The position numbers were made by a program, and so were the translations under genes. From UBA11386 sp035286785 (lineage in GTDB: Bacteria > Planctomycetota > Planctomycetia > Pirellulales > Thermoguttaceae), in contig DATECS010000004.1 of assembly GCA_035286785.1 (NCBI GenBank), forward strand, positions 1 to 15,466: DNA of 15,466 nucleotides, given 5' to 3'. The notes under the pieces are model-generated. The model was not told the DNA's origin. It worked only from the letters and a program-made list of their open reading frames with translations, and ran no database searches. Positions 1 to 7,105 of this stretch are shown here, one piece after another. How positions within the stretch are numbered: the stretch's first letter is position 1; the number at the start of each line of letters is the position of its first letter.

Positions 1-273
1 GCCAAAGTAGGAATGTCTCTCAAAAATAAGGATTTCCGAAGAGGGGCACCGGTCGTCGCGGGCCGTCCCGAGACGTATAATTCATCGTGCCGCCGACACC
101 GCTCCGTCGCTGCCCTATCCAGCCCCTGGCGGCCCGAAGGGAGGTGGATTGCGAGCGATAACGCCTTGGACCGATCCTCGGACAAGGTATCGCGTCGGCG
201 GAATTCCGTGGGTGGGGAAAGCAAGAGTCAACGGGAGTGAGAGTGTGGCTTGGCGCGCCGGTTGCCACGCGAC
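1..273. other. No supported gene; region upstream of the PAS kinase
   Basis: I see no convincing gene in this stretch. The short open frames are rich in Arg and Ser and look like chance GC-rich frames. A perfect TATAAT lies at 76-81 on the plus strand, but the bases 16 to 18 upstream do not resemble TTGACA, so a promoter is only a weak possibility. A transcript from it would have a leader of about 200 bases before the kinase. The first 40 bases are more AT-rich than the rest and could be the tail of an upstream intergenic region. Confidence 0.4.
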
Positions 274-293
274 CGTGAGGTATCGTGAGGTAT
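274..293 (+). repeat. Tandem 10-bp direct repeat over the kinase ribosome binding site
   Basis: CGTGAGGTAT occurs twice back to back, at 274-283 and 284-293. The last two bases of the second copy are the AT of the kinase ATG. Each copy carries a GAGG Shine-Dalgarno-like core. The first is 11 bases from the start codon. The second is only one base away and too close for normal use. The duplication therefore changes initiation geometry: losing one copy would move or remove the usable core. Confidence 0.7.
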
Positions 294-2241
294 GTCGGTG
301 GACGATCCCAAACGTGAACATGACGCCCTAAGGGCCGAGTTGGCCGATGCTCGCGCCCGGCTGGCCACGCTCGAAGCGGACTGCGCCGCCCGCCAAAAGT
401 CTCTTGACGAAGCCGTCGAGGCGGGCCGTCGGAGTTTTCGAGAGATCTTCAACGGCGTGGTTACGGCCATCGGCATCCACGAAATTCCCACCGGCAGAAT
501 TCTCGATGCCAACCAGGCCATGTTCGACCTGTTCGGCTGCTCGCGCGAAGAAGTGCTCGACCCAAGCTTTTGGGAGAAAGTCACGCTCGACCCGCCCTAC
601 GATACCGCGGCGGCCGTTGCCCTGCTCAACGAGGTGGCTAAAGGCGATTCCCGGACGGTGCAATGGCCGGTTCGCCGGAGAAACGGCGAGAAATTCTGGA
701 TCGAGGCCGTCTTGAAACGGTCGGTGATCGGGGGGACGCCCTGCGTCGTGTCGCTTTCGACGGACATCACCAAGCGCCGACTCGCGGAAGAATCGCTCGC
801 CGAGAGCCAACGGAAGCTGTCCAACGCCGTGACGATTGCGAAGCTGGGCTATTGGGAGTACGACGTCGCAAACAATCTTTTCACGTTCGACGACCACTTC
901 TACGCCATATTCCACACGACGGCCGAGAAGGTTGGCGGCTACAAAATGTCGCCCGATCGCTACGCGAGCCTTTTTGTCCCTCCGGACGATGCGCATAAGG
1001 TGGCCGATGAAATCCGCCTGGCGATCGAGGCGCAGGAGCCCTCTTTCAATCGCTATGTGGAACACCGCATCCTACGCGCCGACGGGACAACGGGCTATAT
1101 CGCCGTTCACTACTTCGTCGTCAAGGACGAACAGGGCCGCACCGTCAAAACTTACGGCGCAAACCAGGACATCACGGATCGGAAGCTGGCCGAGGAAGCG
1201 CTGAAAGCCTCCGAGGAAAACTACCGCGAAATATTCAACGCCACGATGAACGCCATCTTCGTCCACGAGATTCCCACGGGACGGATTCTCGACGTGAATC
1301 AAACGATGTTGGAAATGTTCGGCATGACTCGCGAGGAAGCGCTGGCTTCGACCGTCGAGGAACTCAGCGCCGGTTGTCCGGACTTTACTCAGAAAGAAGC
1401 CGTCGGCTTGATCAACAAGGCGGCCACCAACGGACCGCGGAAGTTCGAATGGCACTCACGAGGAAAAAACGGACGAACGTTCTGGGCCGAAGTGACTCTC
1501 AGGCGAGCCATGATCGGAGGCGTGCCGCGAGTCTTGGCCCTGGTCAACGATATCACGGATTGGAAAAAGGCCCGGGAACGACTGATCGAGGAACAGCATA
1601 CGCTGCGTCAGTTGCTCGAAGCCCAGGAACGCGAGCGGCGGCTGATCGCCTATGAGATCCACGACGGCGTGGCCCAACAATTGGCCGCCGCCGCCATGTA
1701 TTGCAGCGCCTTCGAGCAACTGTCCCAGAGCGATCCCCAACAGGCGATGGAATCCCACGAGACTGGAGTGATCATGCTGCAGAAAGCGCTCGCCGAAACG
1801 CGCCGGCTGATCCGTGGTTTGCGACCGGTCGTGCTCGATGAATCGGGCCTGGTCGCCGCGATCGAGAATCTCTGTTCCGACCTGCGCGAAAGAGAAGGCA
1901 TCGAGATCGCATATCTTCACGAAGTCCATTTCGATCGCCTCGACCCGGCTGTCGAAAATTCCCTTTTCCGAATCGTTCAGGAAAGCCTCACCAACGCCGG
2001 GCGATACAGCGGAACCAAGAAAATACTCGTGCGGCTCGTTCAGGAAGCGGATCGGCTGATCGTCGAAATTCAAGACTGGGGACGCGGCTTCGACGTGTCG
2101 AAGGTCGATGCGGAGAGATTCGGCCTCAAGGGAATCCGCGAACGGGCCTCGCTGCTGGGTGGGCGGGCGACGGTGGAAAGCGCGCCGGGATCGGGCACGC
2201 GAATCCGCGTCGAGATGCCCTTGGATGGAATCCAGGCTTAG
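292..2241 (+). CDS. Multi-PAS sensor histidine kinase, NarL/DegS (HisKA_3) type
   Basis: This is a 649-residue cytosolic sensor kinase; I see no signal peptide or membrane segment. A short N-terminal coiled coil (about 5-40) is followed by three PAS/PAC units at about 45-165, 170-300 and 305-425, each ending in a DIT-type PAC motif. PAS1 and PAS3 both contain HEIPTGRILD followed by a similar N-Q-x-M-x-x-x-F-G stretch, so they arose by duplication. The HisKA_3 dimerisation domain has the phospho-acceptor box around His457 (YEIHDGVAQQ). The HATPase_c domain has the N-box (RIVQESLTNA), the G1 motif DWGRGF and the G2-like motif GLKGIRERASLLGG. The family autophosphorylates on His and usually signals to a LuxR-type regulator, but none is adjacent, so it looks orphaned. 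PAS domains suggest small-molecule, redox or cofactor sensing; the ligand cannot be read from the sequence. The start is the first in-frame ATG, directly behind GAGG. Confidence 0.93.
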   Translation: MSVDDPKREHDALRAELADARARLATLEADCAARQKSLDEAVEAGRRSFREIFNGVVTAIGIHEIPTGRILDANQAMFDLFGCSREEVLDPSFWEKVTLDPPYDTAAAVALLNEVAKGDSRTVQWPVRRRNGEKFWIEAVLKRSVIGGTPCVVSLSTDITKRRLAEESLAESQRKLSNAVTIAKLGYWEYDVANNLFTFDDHFYAIFHTTAEKVGGYKMSPDRYASLFVPPDDAHKVADEIRLAIEAQEPSFNRYVEHRILRADGTTGYIAVHYFVVKDEQGRTVKTYGANQDITDRKLAEEALKASEENYREIFNATMNAIFVHEIPTGRILDVNQTMLEMFGMTREEALASTVEELSAGCPDFTQKEAVGLINKAATNGPRKFEWHSRGKNGRTFWAEVTLRRAMIGGVPRVLALVNDITDWKKARERLIEEQHTLRQLLEAQERERRLIAYEIHDGVAQQLAAAAMYCSAFEQLSQSDPQQAMESHETGVIMLQKALAETRRLIRGLRPVVLDESGLVAAIENLCSDLREREGIEIAYLHEVHFDRLDPAVENSLFRIVQESLTNAGRYSGTKKILVRLVQEADRLIVEIQDWGRGFDVSKVDAERFGLKGIRERASLLGGRATVESAPGSGTRIRVEMPLDGIQA

Positions 2242-2455
2242 TGTCGAATCGGCGATGCGCGTCCTCGAAAGCGTCCCCATCTCATTGCACTGCTGGCAGG
2301 GCGACGACGTTGGCGGATTTGAAGTGGAACTCAAGACGCTCCCGGCGGGCGCGGCGTGGGATTATTACTGCCTGAGCCACAATGCCCCGGTCGGCGCCGA
2401 CTGGATGGCCGAGGCGCGGCGGTACGAGCATGCGGTGTTGAGCAGACGCGGGTAA
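2237..2455 (+). pseudogene. rhaA: L-rhamnose isomerase remnant (both ends kept, middle lost)
   Basis: The frame gives an N-terminal block with VPISLHCWQGDDVGGFE. This matches the early RhaA signature (E. coli has LPVSMHCWQGDDVSGFE near residues 34-50). It is followed at once by a block with KTLPAGAAWDYYC and ending AVLSRRG-stop, which matches the extreme RhaA C-terminus (E. coli ends EILSRRG). Full-length RhaA is about 420 residues. Here roughly 320 internal residues are missing, including the metal-binding barrel, so the product cannot be an isomerase. The fusion stays in frame and ends at the natural stop position. It overlaps the kinase stop codon and has no own ribosome binding site; candidate ATGs are at 2225 (inside the kinase) and 2255. 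RhaA normally interconverts L-rhamnose and L-rhamnulose. I call it a deletion pseudogene; a translated micro-protein is less likely. Confidence 0.8.
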
Positions 2456-2825
2456 TCGTATACCAGGGGACGCCTGACGCGGTGGCGGAACCGGGTGGTC
2501 GCCGAATACTGAACATTCCGGCGGAATCCGCGGTCAAGTTCTATCTTCCAGGGCGCCCCGACTTCACGCTTCTCCCCCCCGAGAAAGTGTCGTCGCAATC
2601 GTTGCAGTCCGTTTTCTCGGACGGTATAATTGCGGCCATACTACTCGGGTAGTAAACATCCGGAGGGTGAACCGGTAGAGCAAACAAGGGGTTCGCCGAG
2701 AGCCGCCCTGCCAAGTAACGTTCCGAGTGCGTTCGAAGTACCGCCGGTCCGCGATGGCCTTGTCGCGCAATCGAGGGGAGGAGCTTTTTTGACGCGAGGC
2801 GTCTTCTTGACGTTTAAGGAAACCG
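2456..2825 (+). other. Gap with a promoter and a long leader, no gene seen
   Basis: These 370 bases hold no supported coding region. They contain the promoter at 2602-2630, a dyad at 2639-2654 near the predicted transcription start, and a transcribed leader of about 190 bases before the first PEP-CTERM gene. Within the leader are small stems, such as CCGG/CCGG around 2661-2676 and GACGC-GAG-GCGTC at 2791-2803. I could not match the leader to a known riboswitch class. Confidence 0.5.
2602..2630 (+). promoter_or_regulatory. Sigma70-type promoter for the PEP-CTERM genes
   Basis: TTGCAG at 2602-2607 and a perfect TATAAT at 2625-2630 are separated by exactly 17 bases. The predicted transcription start is near 2637. 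The dyad TACTAC-TCGG-GTAGTA (2639-2654) lies right at the start site and could be an operator or a 5'-end hairpin. The next gene downstream begins at 2826. Confidence 0.65.
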
Positions 2826-3398
2826 ATGCCCGCGCGCATTGCGCCGATAGCCGCGCAAAGCGGACGGCAGGGACGGACCCAAGCGAATGGAAGCGGAAGC
2901 GAAGGGAGTTGTCGTAGAGTTTTGGCGTTGCCGCTGATCGGTCTTTTCGGATTGCCGCGGGCGACCTGCCGGGAGGCGACAGAGCTTCTGCGAGAGGAGA
3001 ATTACCGCTTGAATATCGACACCGATGGAAATCTGCCGTTGTACGAATATGGCACGGGAGAACTCCTCGGCGAGACGGGGCCGGAGATCCAATGGACGCT
3101 CACTGGCTGGCAACAGACCATTCTCGCCGGTGACATCGTTGTCGAGGGGGATACCACCCTGCTGCGGGTGCTGCCCACCGCAACCTATCGCCCCTTTCCG
3201 AATGATCCACCGGTCAACGATGTCGAGGTCTTCGATGGGCTCATCGATTGCGAGGTGCTCGCCTACACATTCCAGGGCGCGGCGGGTGACATTGGGCTGG
3301 GAAGCGTACTGGGCGTTCGCCTCGTCCCCGAGCCGGGAACGGCCGTGATGCTGCTCGTCGGAGTCGTCGCGCTGGCCCTTCGACGTCGGCGTGCGTAG
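2826..3398 (+). CDS. Small PEP-CTERM sorting-domain protein of unknown function
   Basis: This is a 190-residue protein with a classic PEP-CTERM tail at 167-190: a VPEPG motif, a hydrophobic helix, and a final RRRRA. In PEP-CTERM/exosortase systems this tail is recognised by an inner-membrane exosortase, cleaved, and the protein is delivered to the surface or exopolysaccharide. The N-terminus is unusual, with about 30 polar, Arg-rich residues before a short hydrophobic stretch (about 32-43), making a long-n-region signal peptide or a start placed too early. The middle (about 55-160) is acidic and beta-like (DIVVEGDTTLLRV) and I do not recognise it. The start is chosen for the strong TAAGGA at 2815-2820, 5 bases before the ATG. 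A hairpin follows at 3427. The C-terminal tail is nearly the same as in the next gene, suggesting recent duplication or gene conversion. Confidence 0.72.
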   Translation: MPARIAPIAAQSGRQGRTQANGSGSEGSCRRVLALPLIGLFGLPRATCREATELLREENYRLNIDTDGNLPLYEYGTGELLGETGPEIQWTLTGWQQTILAGDIVVEGDTTLLRVLPTATYRPFPNDPPVNDVEVFDGLIDCEVLAYTFQGAAGDIGLGSVLGVRLVPEPGTAVMLLVGVVALALRRRRA

Positions 3399-3426
3399 GA
3401 GAGGATGATCCGACGTTGTCACTATC

Positions 3427-3467
3427 GACCGGGCGGTTGGGCTGTCCAAGCAGCGCGCCGCCCGGTC
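3427..3467 (+). terminator. Strong hairpin between the two PEP-CTERM genes
   Basis: A perfect 10-bp stem (GACCGGGCGG at 3427-3436 with CCGCCCGGTC at 3458-3467) encloses a second short stem, TTGG/CCAA (3437-3440 and 3446-3449). There is no T-run behind it, so it is a transcript-stabilising or processing hairpin, or an imperfect intrinsic terminator. A second, smaller hairpin lies at 3499-3520 (TCGCCGA, 8-base loop, TCGGCGA). Confidence 0.45.
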
Positions 3468-3582
3468 CAACGCTTGACAGAAGGCGGGGGGCACGGAATC
3501 GCCGAAACTGAAGTCGGCGAACGACGCGTGCCACTGCGTGAGATAGACGCATTCACCATATCAACCATTGGGAAAAACAAAA

Positions 3583-4716
3583 ATGAAAAGCGTGATTCTA
3601 ATCGGCGCCTTGCTATCAATGATTGCGGCGGCAAACGGCGTCGTTCAGGCCACCGAGTACTTCAACAACCCGAATTACACTTACACTCGCGCGTGGAGCG
3701 CCACGGAAGAGATCGGCGGCACCGGGGTCCGCTGGGTTGCCGGCGCTGGAACGACGCTTGCGTGGTCGGACCGCAAGAACCACGGGTATGCGGCCACCCT
3801 TAACCCCACGACCGGCGAGCTTTCGAACGTCACCCAGTTCTCCTCGGACTGCTACCAGGTGAGTCTTGATCCCACCGGGGGGAACGTCACTTGGATCACC
3901 ATGAATGAAAAGTCCAGCCTGACGCTGACCGATGGCACGACCGTGGTCAAGGGCAATGTGTTTTATACCTACAACGTCGCTTCGCAAACGACAACCACGG
4001 CATTCTCGGTCGCCAATCTCGCTCCCGCCAACTACGAAGCGGCCACGGCGTACCGCGGCCAGGACCTGGGTTGGTATGGGGCGGCCTACGGCTCCGCGAA
4101 CACGACTCTGATGAGCCTCCGCGGCCATGCCAATGACCTGTGGGATCTCTACAGCTACACCGCCGGAAGCAACAACATCACGCGTCTGACCAACAGCAGC
4201 GAGCCAAGCGAGTATCGTCCCACGATTTACGGGACCGACACGGACAAGATTCTCTACTGGACGGAATATCAGCAATCACCTGGATCCGTGCCGCGAAGCG
4301 TGGTCATTTACGATGTCAGCGAAGGCACGTCGGAAGTGGTCGCCGCCGGCAGCGGGTATCAAGTCACTCCGGTTCTTGCCTACATGTCCTGCGCCTGGGG
4401 CAATGATTCGTCCACCGTGCTGACCTCGCCCGCCTCCGACACGAGCTGGACGAAGGGCGACCTGTGGATTTACGAGAAACAGGGCGAAGATTGGGTCATG
4501 ACCGACCTGACCGGTGATGCCCACGACTACGATTCGGACGGATTCCTGAATGTAGGATACATGACCGCCGGCGGCAACGTGTTCTTCGGCGGCCGGCACG
4601 ACCTCGACCCTGGTTTCCGCGGCATCTGGTTTGCCCAACAGGTTCCCGAGCCGGGCATGGCCGTACTGCTCGTCGTCGGCGCGGTCGCGCTGGCCTTTCG
4701 GCGTCGTCGAGCGTAA
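3583..4716 (+). CDS. Exported PEP-CTERM protein, possible beta-propeller
   Basis: This is a 377-residue protein with a clean signal peptide (1-23, cleavage after VQA) and a PEP-CTERM tail at about 354-377 (VPEPG, hydrophobic helix, RRRRA). The mature part is rich in Thr, Ser, Asn, Trp and Tyr, with repeating short beta-strand patterns such as DLWDLYSYTAGSNNITRLTN and DKILYWTEYQQ. Fold and spacing are reminiscent of TolB/PD40-type beta-propellers, in which each blade ends in a reported value followed by a polar turn. That is inference, since no catalytic motif is visible. The expected role is a surface or matrix-bound protein sorted by an exosortase encoded elsewhere. I chose ATG 3583 over an upstream in-frame TTG at 3568 because it begins the signal peptide directly. 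The ribosome binding site is weak (GGGAA about 9 bases upstream). Codon use matches its neighbours. Confidence 0.78.
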   Translation: MKSVILIGALLSMIAAANGVVQATEYFNNPNYTYTRAWSATEEIGGTGVRWVAGAGTTLAWSDRKNHGYAATLNPTTGELSNVTQFSSDCYQVSLDPTGGNVTWITMNEKSSLTLTDGTTVVKGNVFYTYNVASQTTTTAFSVANLAPANYEAATAYRGQDLGWYGAAYGSANTTLMSLRGHANDLWDLYSYTAGSNNITRLTNSSEPSEYRPTIYGTDTDKILYWTEYQQSPGSVPRSVVIYDVSEGTSEVVAAGSGYQVTPVLAYMSCAWGNDSSTVLTSPASDTSWTKGDLWIYEKQGEDWVMTDLTGDAHDYDSDGFLNVGYMTAGGNVFFGGRHDLDPGFRGIWFAQQVPEPGMAVLLVVGAVALAFRRRRA

Positions 4717-4735
4717 TCAGGGTTGATCGAATACG

Positions 4736-4820
4736 CCATACCAACCCGAATCGCAAGCGAGGGCAACTGAAGCAACTGCCCTCGACCAACTGCCCTCGAT
4801 TGCGCTTCGGGTTGGTATGG
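4736..4820. repeat. 85-bp palindromic (REP-like) element
   Basis: The two arms of about 30 bp (4736-4765 and 4791-4820) are reverse complements at all but two positions. The outer 15 bp (beginning CCATACCAACCCGAA, ending TTCGGGTTGGTATGG) are perfect. The loop holds a direct repeat: CAACTGCCCTCGA at 4773-4785 and again at 4787-4799, the second copy forming part of the right arm. Translated either way it gives phrases such as YQPEAQSR and TNPKRNRG, which from memory recur in many spurious planctomycete hypothetical proteins, so this is probably a dispersed family. It lies 20 bases behind a stop codon, a typical REP position. Confidence 0.75.
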
Positions 4821-4909
4821 AACGGCCAGACGCCGGCCATGGTGTTTCAGGCGGCGCCGTCTCTCGGCTTTCAAGGCCGCCACGGTTTCTTTTCCCTGAA
4901 CCGACGCGG

Positions 4910-5030
4910 CGAGGCTGTGATTTTTTGTAGGGTGGGCACCGCCCACCACAAGATGCTGTGTTTTGGTGGGCGGTGCCCACCCTACATTTTGTGGTTCCGA
5001 CTGTGTTGAATCAAAATAATCACAGCCTCG
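4910..5030. repeat. 121-bp nested inverted-repeat element, MITE/REP-like
   Basis: The outer arms, CGAGGCTGTGATT at 4910-4922 and AATCACAGCCTCG at 5018-5030, are perfect over 13 bp. They extend to 18/19 bases with one single-base insertion (4910-4927 against 5012-5030). Inside sits a separate perfect 23-bp inverted repeat (4926-4948 and 4964-4986; core GGGTGGGCACCGCCCACC) around a 15-base loop. No transposase gene is inside or nearby. The inner core is of a kind I recall as dispersed in planctomycete genomes. The outer ends resemble terminal inverted repeats of a miniature element or a second nested copy. Confidence 0.7.
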
Positions 5031-5353
5031 GACCGTGATTCTTGAACGCGAAAGAGCGAACCGCGATGGACAATATGGTGATTATCCTGGATATTATTCC
5101 GATGGCGATGTCGTGCGGTTCATGCGGATTGACCTGAAGAATTACATTAAAAACCTGGGTAATGTTTTCAATCGACGAAAGCGATGCCCTGTGATGAGGA
5201 GGCCGATCCAGCTCGGAATGAGCCAATAGATGGACATTGCTCCTAGACGCTAACCGCGGCTTCTATTATGCTAAGGAGCGAGAGTACGGCAGCCGCGCCG
5301 GCTTGCGCGACTCGCTTTTCCGATCCAATATCTCGTAAGAGAGGGCTGGCATC
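5031..5353. other. Gene-free stretch upstream of the fucosidase
   Basis: About 320 bases with no supported gene; short opposing frames of 64 to 68 codons look like chance. Part of it (about 5090-5180) is clearly more AT-rich than its surroundings and may contain the fucosidase control region, but I find no well-spaced promoter. TTGCTC at 5237 and TATTAT at 5264 are 21 bases apart, which is too wide. The purine-rich AGAGAGGG at 5337-5344 is the likely ribosome binding site of the next gene. Confidence 0.4.
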
Positions 5354-7105
5354 GTGGTCGGTTTTCTACGTTCTCTTCTCGTGCCGATGGCGTTGCTGGC
5401 GGTGGCGGTCACACCCGGCGCCGCCACCGATCTGGCCACGCTCCAACAGAACTATGTCGATCAAGACTACGGCATGTTCCTCCACTTCAACATGGGAACG
5501 TTCACCAACGCGGAGTGGACCGCGCCCAATCAAAACCCCAATCTTTTCAATCCCGTGACGCTCGACACCGATCAATGGGCCGCGACCGCCAAGGCGGCCG
5601 GGATGAAATATGGCGTGCTCACCACCAAGCACCACGACGGCTTCGCACTATGGAACACCAACCAGAGCACCTACGACGTGGCCAACCCGGCGTGTTCCTG
5701 GTACTCCAACCCGAGCAGCCCGTACTACCATTGCGACATCGTCCAGTCGTTCGCCGATTCGTTTCGCAACGAGGGACTGGGCGTCGGACTCTACTACTCG
5801 ATCTGGGACCGTTCCAACGGAATCAACGGCACACGTTCGTCTGCCGCGGCCACGGCCTACGTGAAAGCGGAGATCCACCACTTGCTGACCAGCTACGGCT
5901 CCATCGAGGTTCTCTGGACCGACGGCTGGGGATGGCAGTCGTCCGTCGGCTACGACTACGTCGACTATGAGGAAGTCTACAGCTACATCAAGGAAATCTC
6001 GCCCAACACGTTGTTGCTGGAGAACACGTACACGGGCACCCTGGCGCACACGGACATTGTCGGTTACGAGCAATCCCTTCCCTGGGAGACCAATACGCTG
6101 CCTTCCGAGACGTATCCCACGTTGCGGGCCGACAGTCAGTGGTTCTACAAAACGTATGACGTCGATTTGTTCAAGACCGCGGAGTACATGGGCGACTATA
6201 TTCGGACGGCCAACGCGCGCAACGCGACGTGTCTGTTGAACATCGGTCCGGACCGTAACGGCCTCATCCAGACCAGCGCCGTGCAAAGGCTGATGGAAAT
6301 CAAGGATAATCTGGACAACCCACCCCAGCCTCGCCCCGGCAACGTGGCCCTGGACCGGCCCGCCGTTCAAAGCTCGACCTGGCCGGATTTTCCGGCCGAC
6401 AAGGGCGTCGACGGCGAAAAGATGAACTTCTGCCATACGTTCTGGAACGACTTCTTCCCGTGGTGGAAAGTCGATCTCGGCGAGATGAAAAGCATTGGAG
6501 AGATCGACCTGTGGAATCGCGACGGCTACGGCGGGCGGCTCCGCGACATCACGATCGAAATACTGGCGGAAGACGGACTGACGGTTGTTTACACGTCGTC
6601 TTTGCTTAATCCGGGCAACGTGCTCGGTGGCGGCGTCGATGACTATGCCGACGGGCCGGATCCGATTACCTTGACGCTCGACGGCGACGGCGTGATCGGC
6701 CGGTATGTCCGTGTCCGCCGCACGCCGCAAGCTGGCTACCAAAGCGATGAAACCGGCAACAAGTACCTGCTCACGTTGGCCGAGGTGGAGGTCTATCGGA
6801 CCTATATCCCGGGCGACGCCGACGGCGACGGGACGGTCGACGCCACGGACGCACAAGCCTTGGCCCAGCACTGGGGCGATGGCGACGCCACGTGGGAAAT
6901 GGGCGACTTCGACCGCGACGGCACGGTTGGGCCGAAGGATGCCTCGATCTTGGCGGCCAACTGGGGCCACGGCTCTTCCGAAGCGGCCAATCCCGCCGTA
7001 CCCGAGCCGACCCTGGCCATGCTGATGCTTGGCGTACTGGCTGCGATGGGGCTTCGGGGGACCGTTCGTAGACCGTCATCGTCGCCTTTCGCTCCGCGAA
7101 AGTAG
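5354..7105 (+). CDS. Secreted GH29 alpha-L-fucosidase with discoidin-like, dockerin-like and PEP-CTERM regions
   Basis: This 583-residue exported enzyme should release L-fucose from fucosylated glycans outside the cytoplasm. The order is: signal peptide 1-24; GH29 catalytic barrel about 25-325; F5/8-type-C (discoidin-like) carbohydrate-binding domain about 330-480; dockerin-like pair about 487-545; PEP-CTERM signal from about 549. GH29 marks are YGMFLHFNMGTF, KHHDGF (His93-His94) and LWTDGWGW, where Asp190 is the likely nucleophile. The discoidin-like part starts NVALDRPAVQSS and contains WWKVDLG; its NRDGYGGRLRD stretch resembles fucose-binding F-type lectins. The dockerin-like pair has two calcium loops, DADGDGTVDATD and DFDRDGTVGPKD. 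Carrying a dockerin and a PEP-CTERM together gives two possible anchoring routes. The start is GTG, nine bases behind AGAGAGGG, and opens a good signal peptide. The last ten residues (PSSSPFAPRK) follow the usual tail and are encoded partly by a palindromic repeat. Confidence 0.9.
   Translation: MVGFLRSLLVPMALLAVAVTPGAATDLATLQQNYVDQDYGMFLHFNMGTFTNAEWTAPNQNPNLFNPVTLDTDQWAATAKAAGMKYGVLTTKHHDGFALWNTNQSTYDVANPACSWYSNPSSPYYHCDIVQSFADSFRNEGLGVGLYYSIWDRSNGINGTRSSAAATAYVKAEIHHLLTSYGSIEVLWTDGWGWQSSVGYDYVDYEEVYSYIKEISPNTLLLENTYTGTLAHTDIVGYEQSLPWETNTLPSETYPTLRADSQWFYKTYDVDLFKTAEYMGDYIRTANARNATCLLNIGPDRNGLIQTSAVQRLMEIKDNLDNPPQPRPGNVALDRPAVQSSTWPDFPADKGVDGEKMNFCHTFWNDFFPWWKVDLGEMKSIGEIDLWNRDGYGGRLRDITIEILAEDGLTVVYTSSLLNPGNVLGGGVDDYADGPDPITLTLDGDGVIGRYVRVRRTPQAGYQSDETGNKYLLTLAEVEVYRTYIPGDADGDGTVDATDAQALAQHWGDGDATWEMGDFDRDGTVGPKDASILAANWGHGSSEAANPAVPEPTLAMLMLGVLAAMGLRGTVRRPSSSPFAPRK

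Noticed and set aside
328..1065. 245-codon open frame antisense to the PAS kinase
   Set aside because: It is a shadow frame of a clear multi-domain kinase with no recognisable motif or signals.
2225..2455. A functional small protein starting at ATG 2225 or 2255
   Set aside because: No ribosome binding site precedes either ATG, and all recognisable sequence is the two ends of RhaA. I keep it as a pseudogene.
2637..2825. Possible c-di-GMP or cobalamin riboswitch in the leader of the first PEP-CTERM gene
   Set aside because: Neither the conserved GEMM core nor the B12-box could be found; only small unrelated stems are visible.
3474..3479. Perfect TTGACA box upstream of the second PEP-CTERM gene
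   Set aside because: No -10-like hexamer occurs 15 to 19 bases downstream, so it is not supported as a promoter.
5035..5229. Short open frame starting with GTG upstream of the fucosidase
   Set aside because: It has no ribosome binding site, no known motif, and a competing frame of equal length on the other strand.
5237..5269. TTGCTC and TATTAT as a fucosidase promoter
   Set aside because: The spacer is 21 bases, too long for a normal sigma70 promoter.
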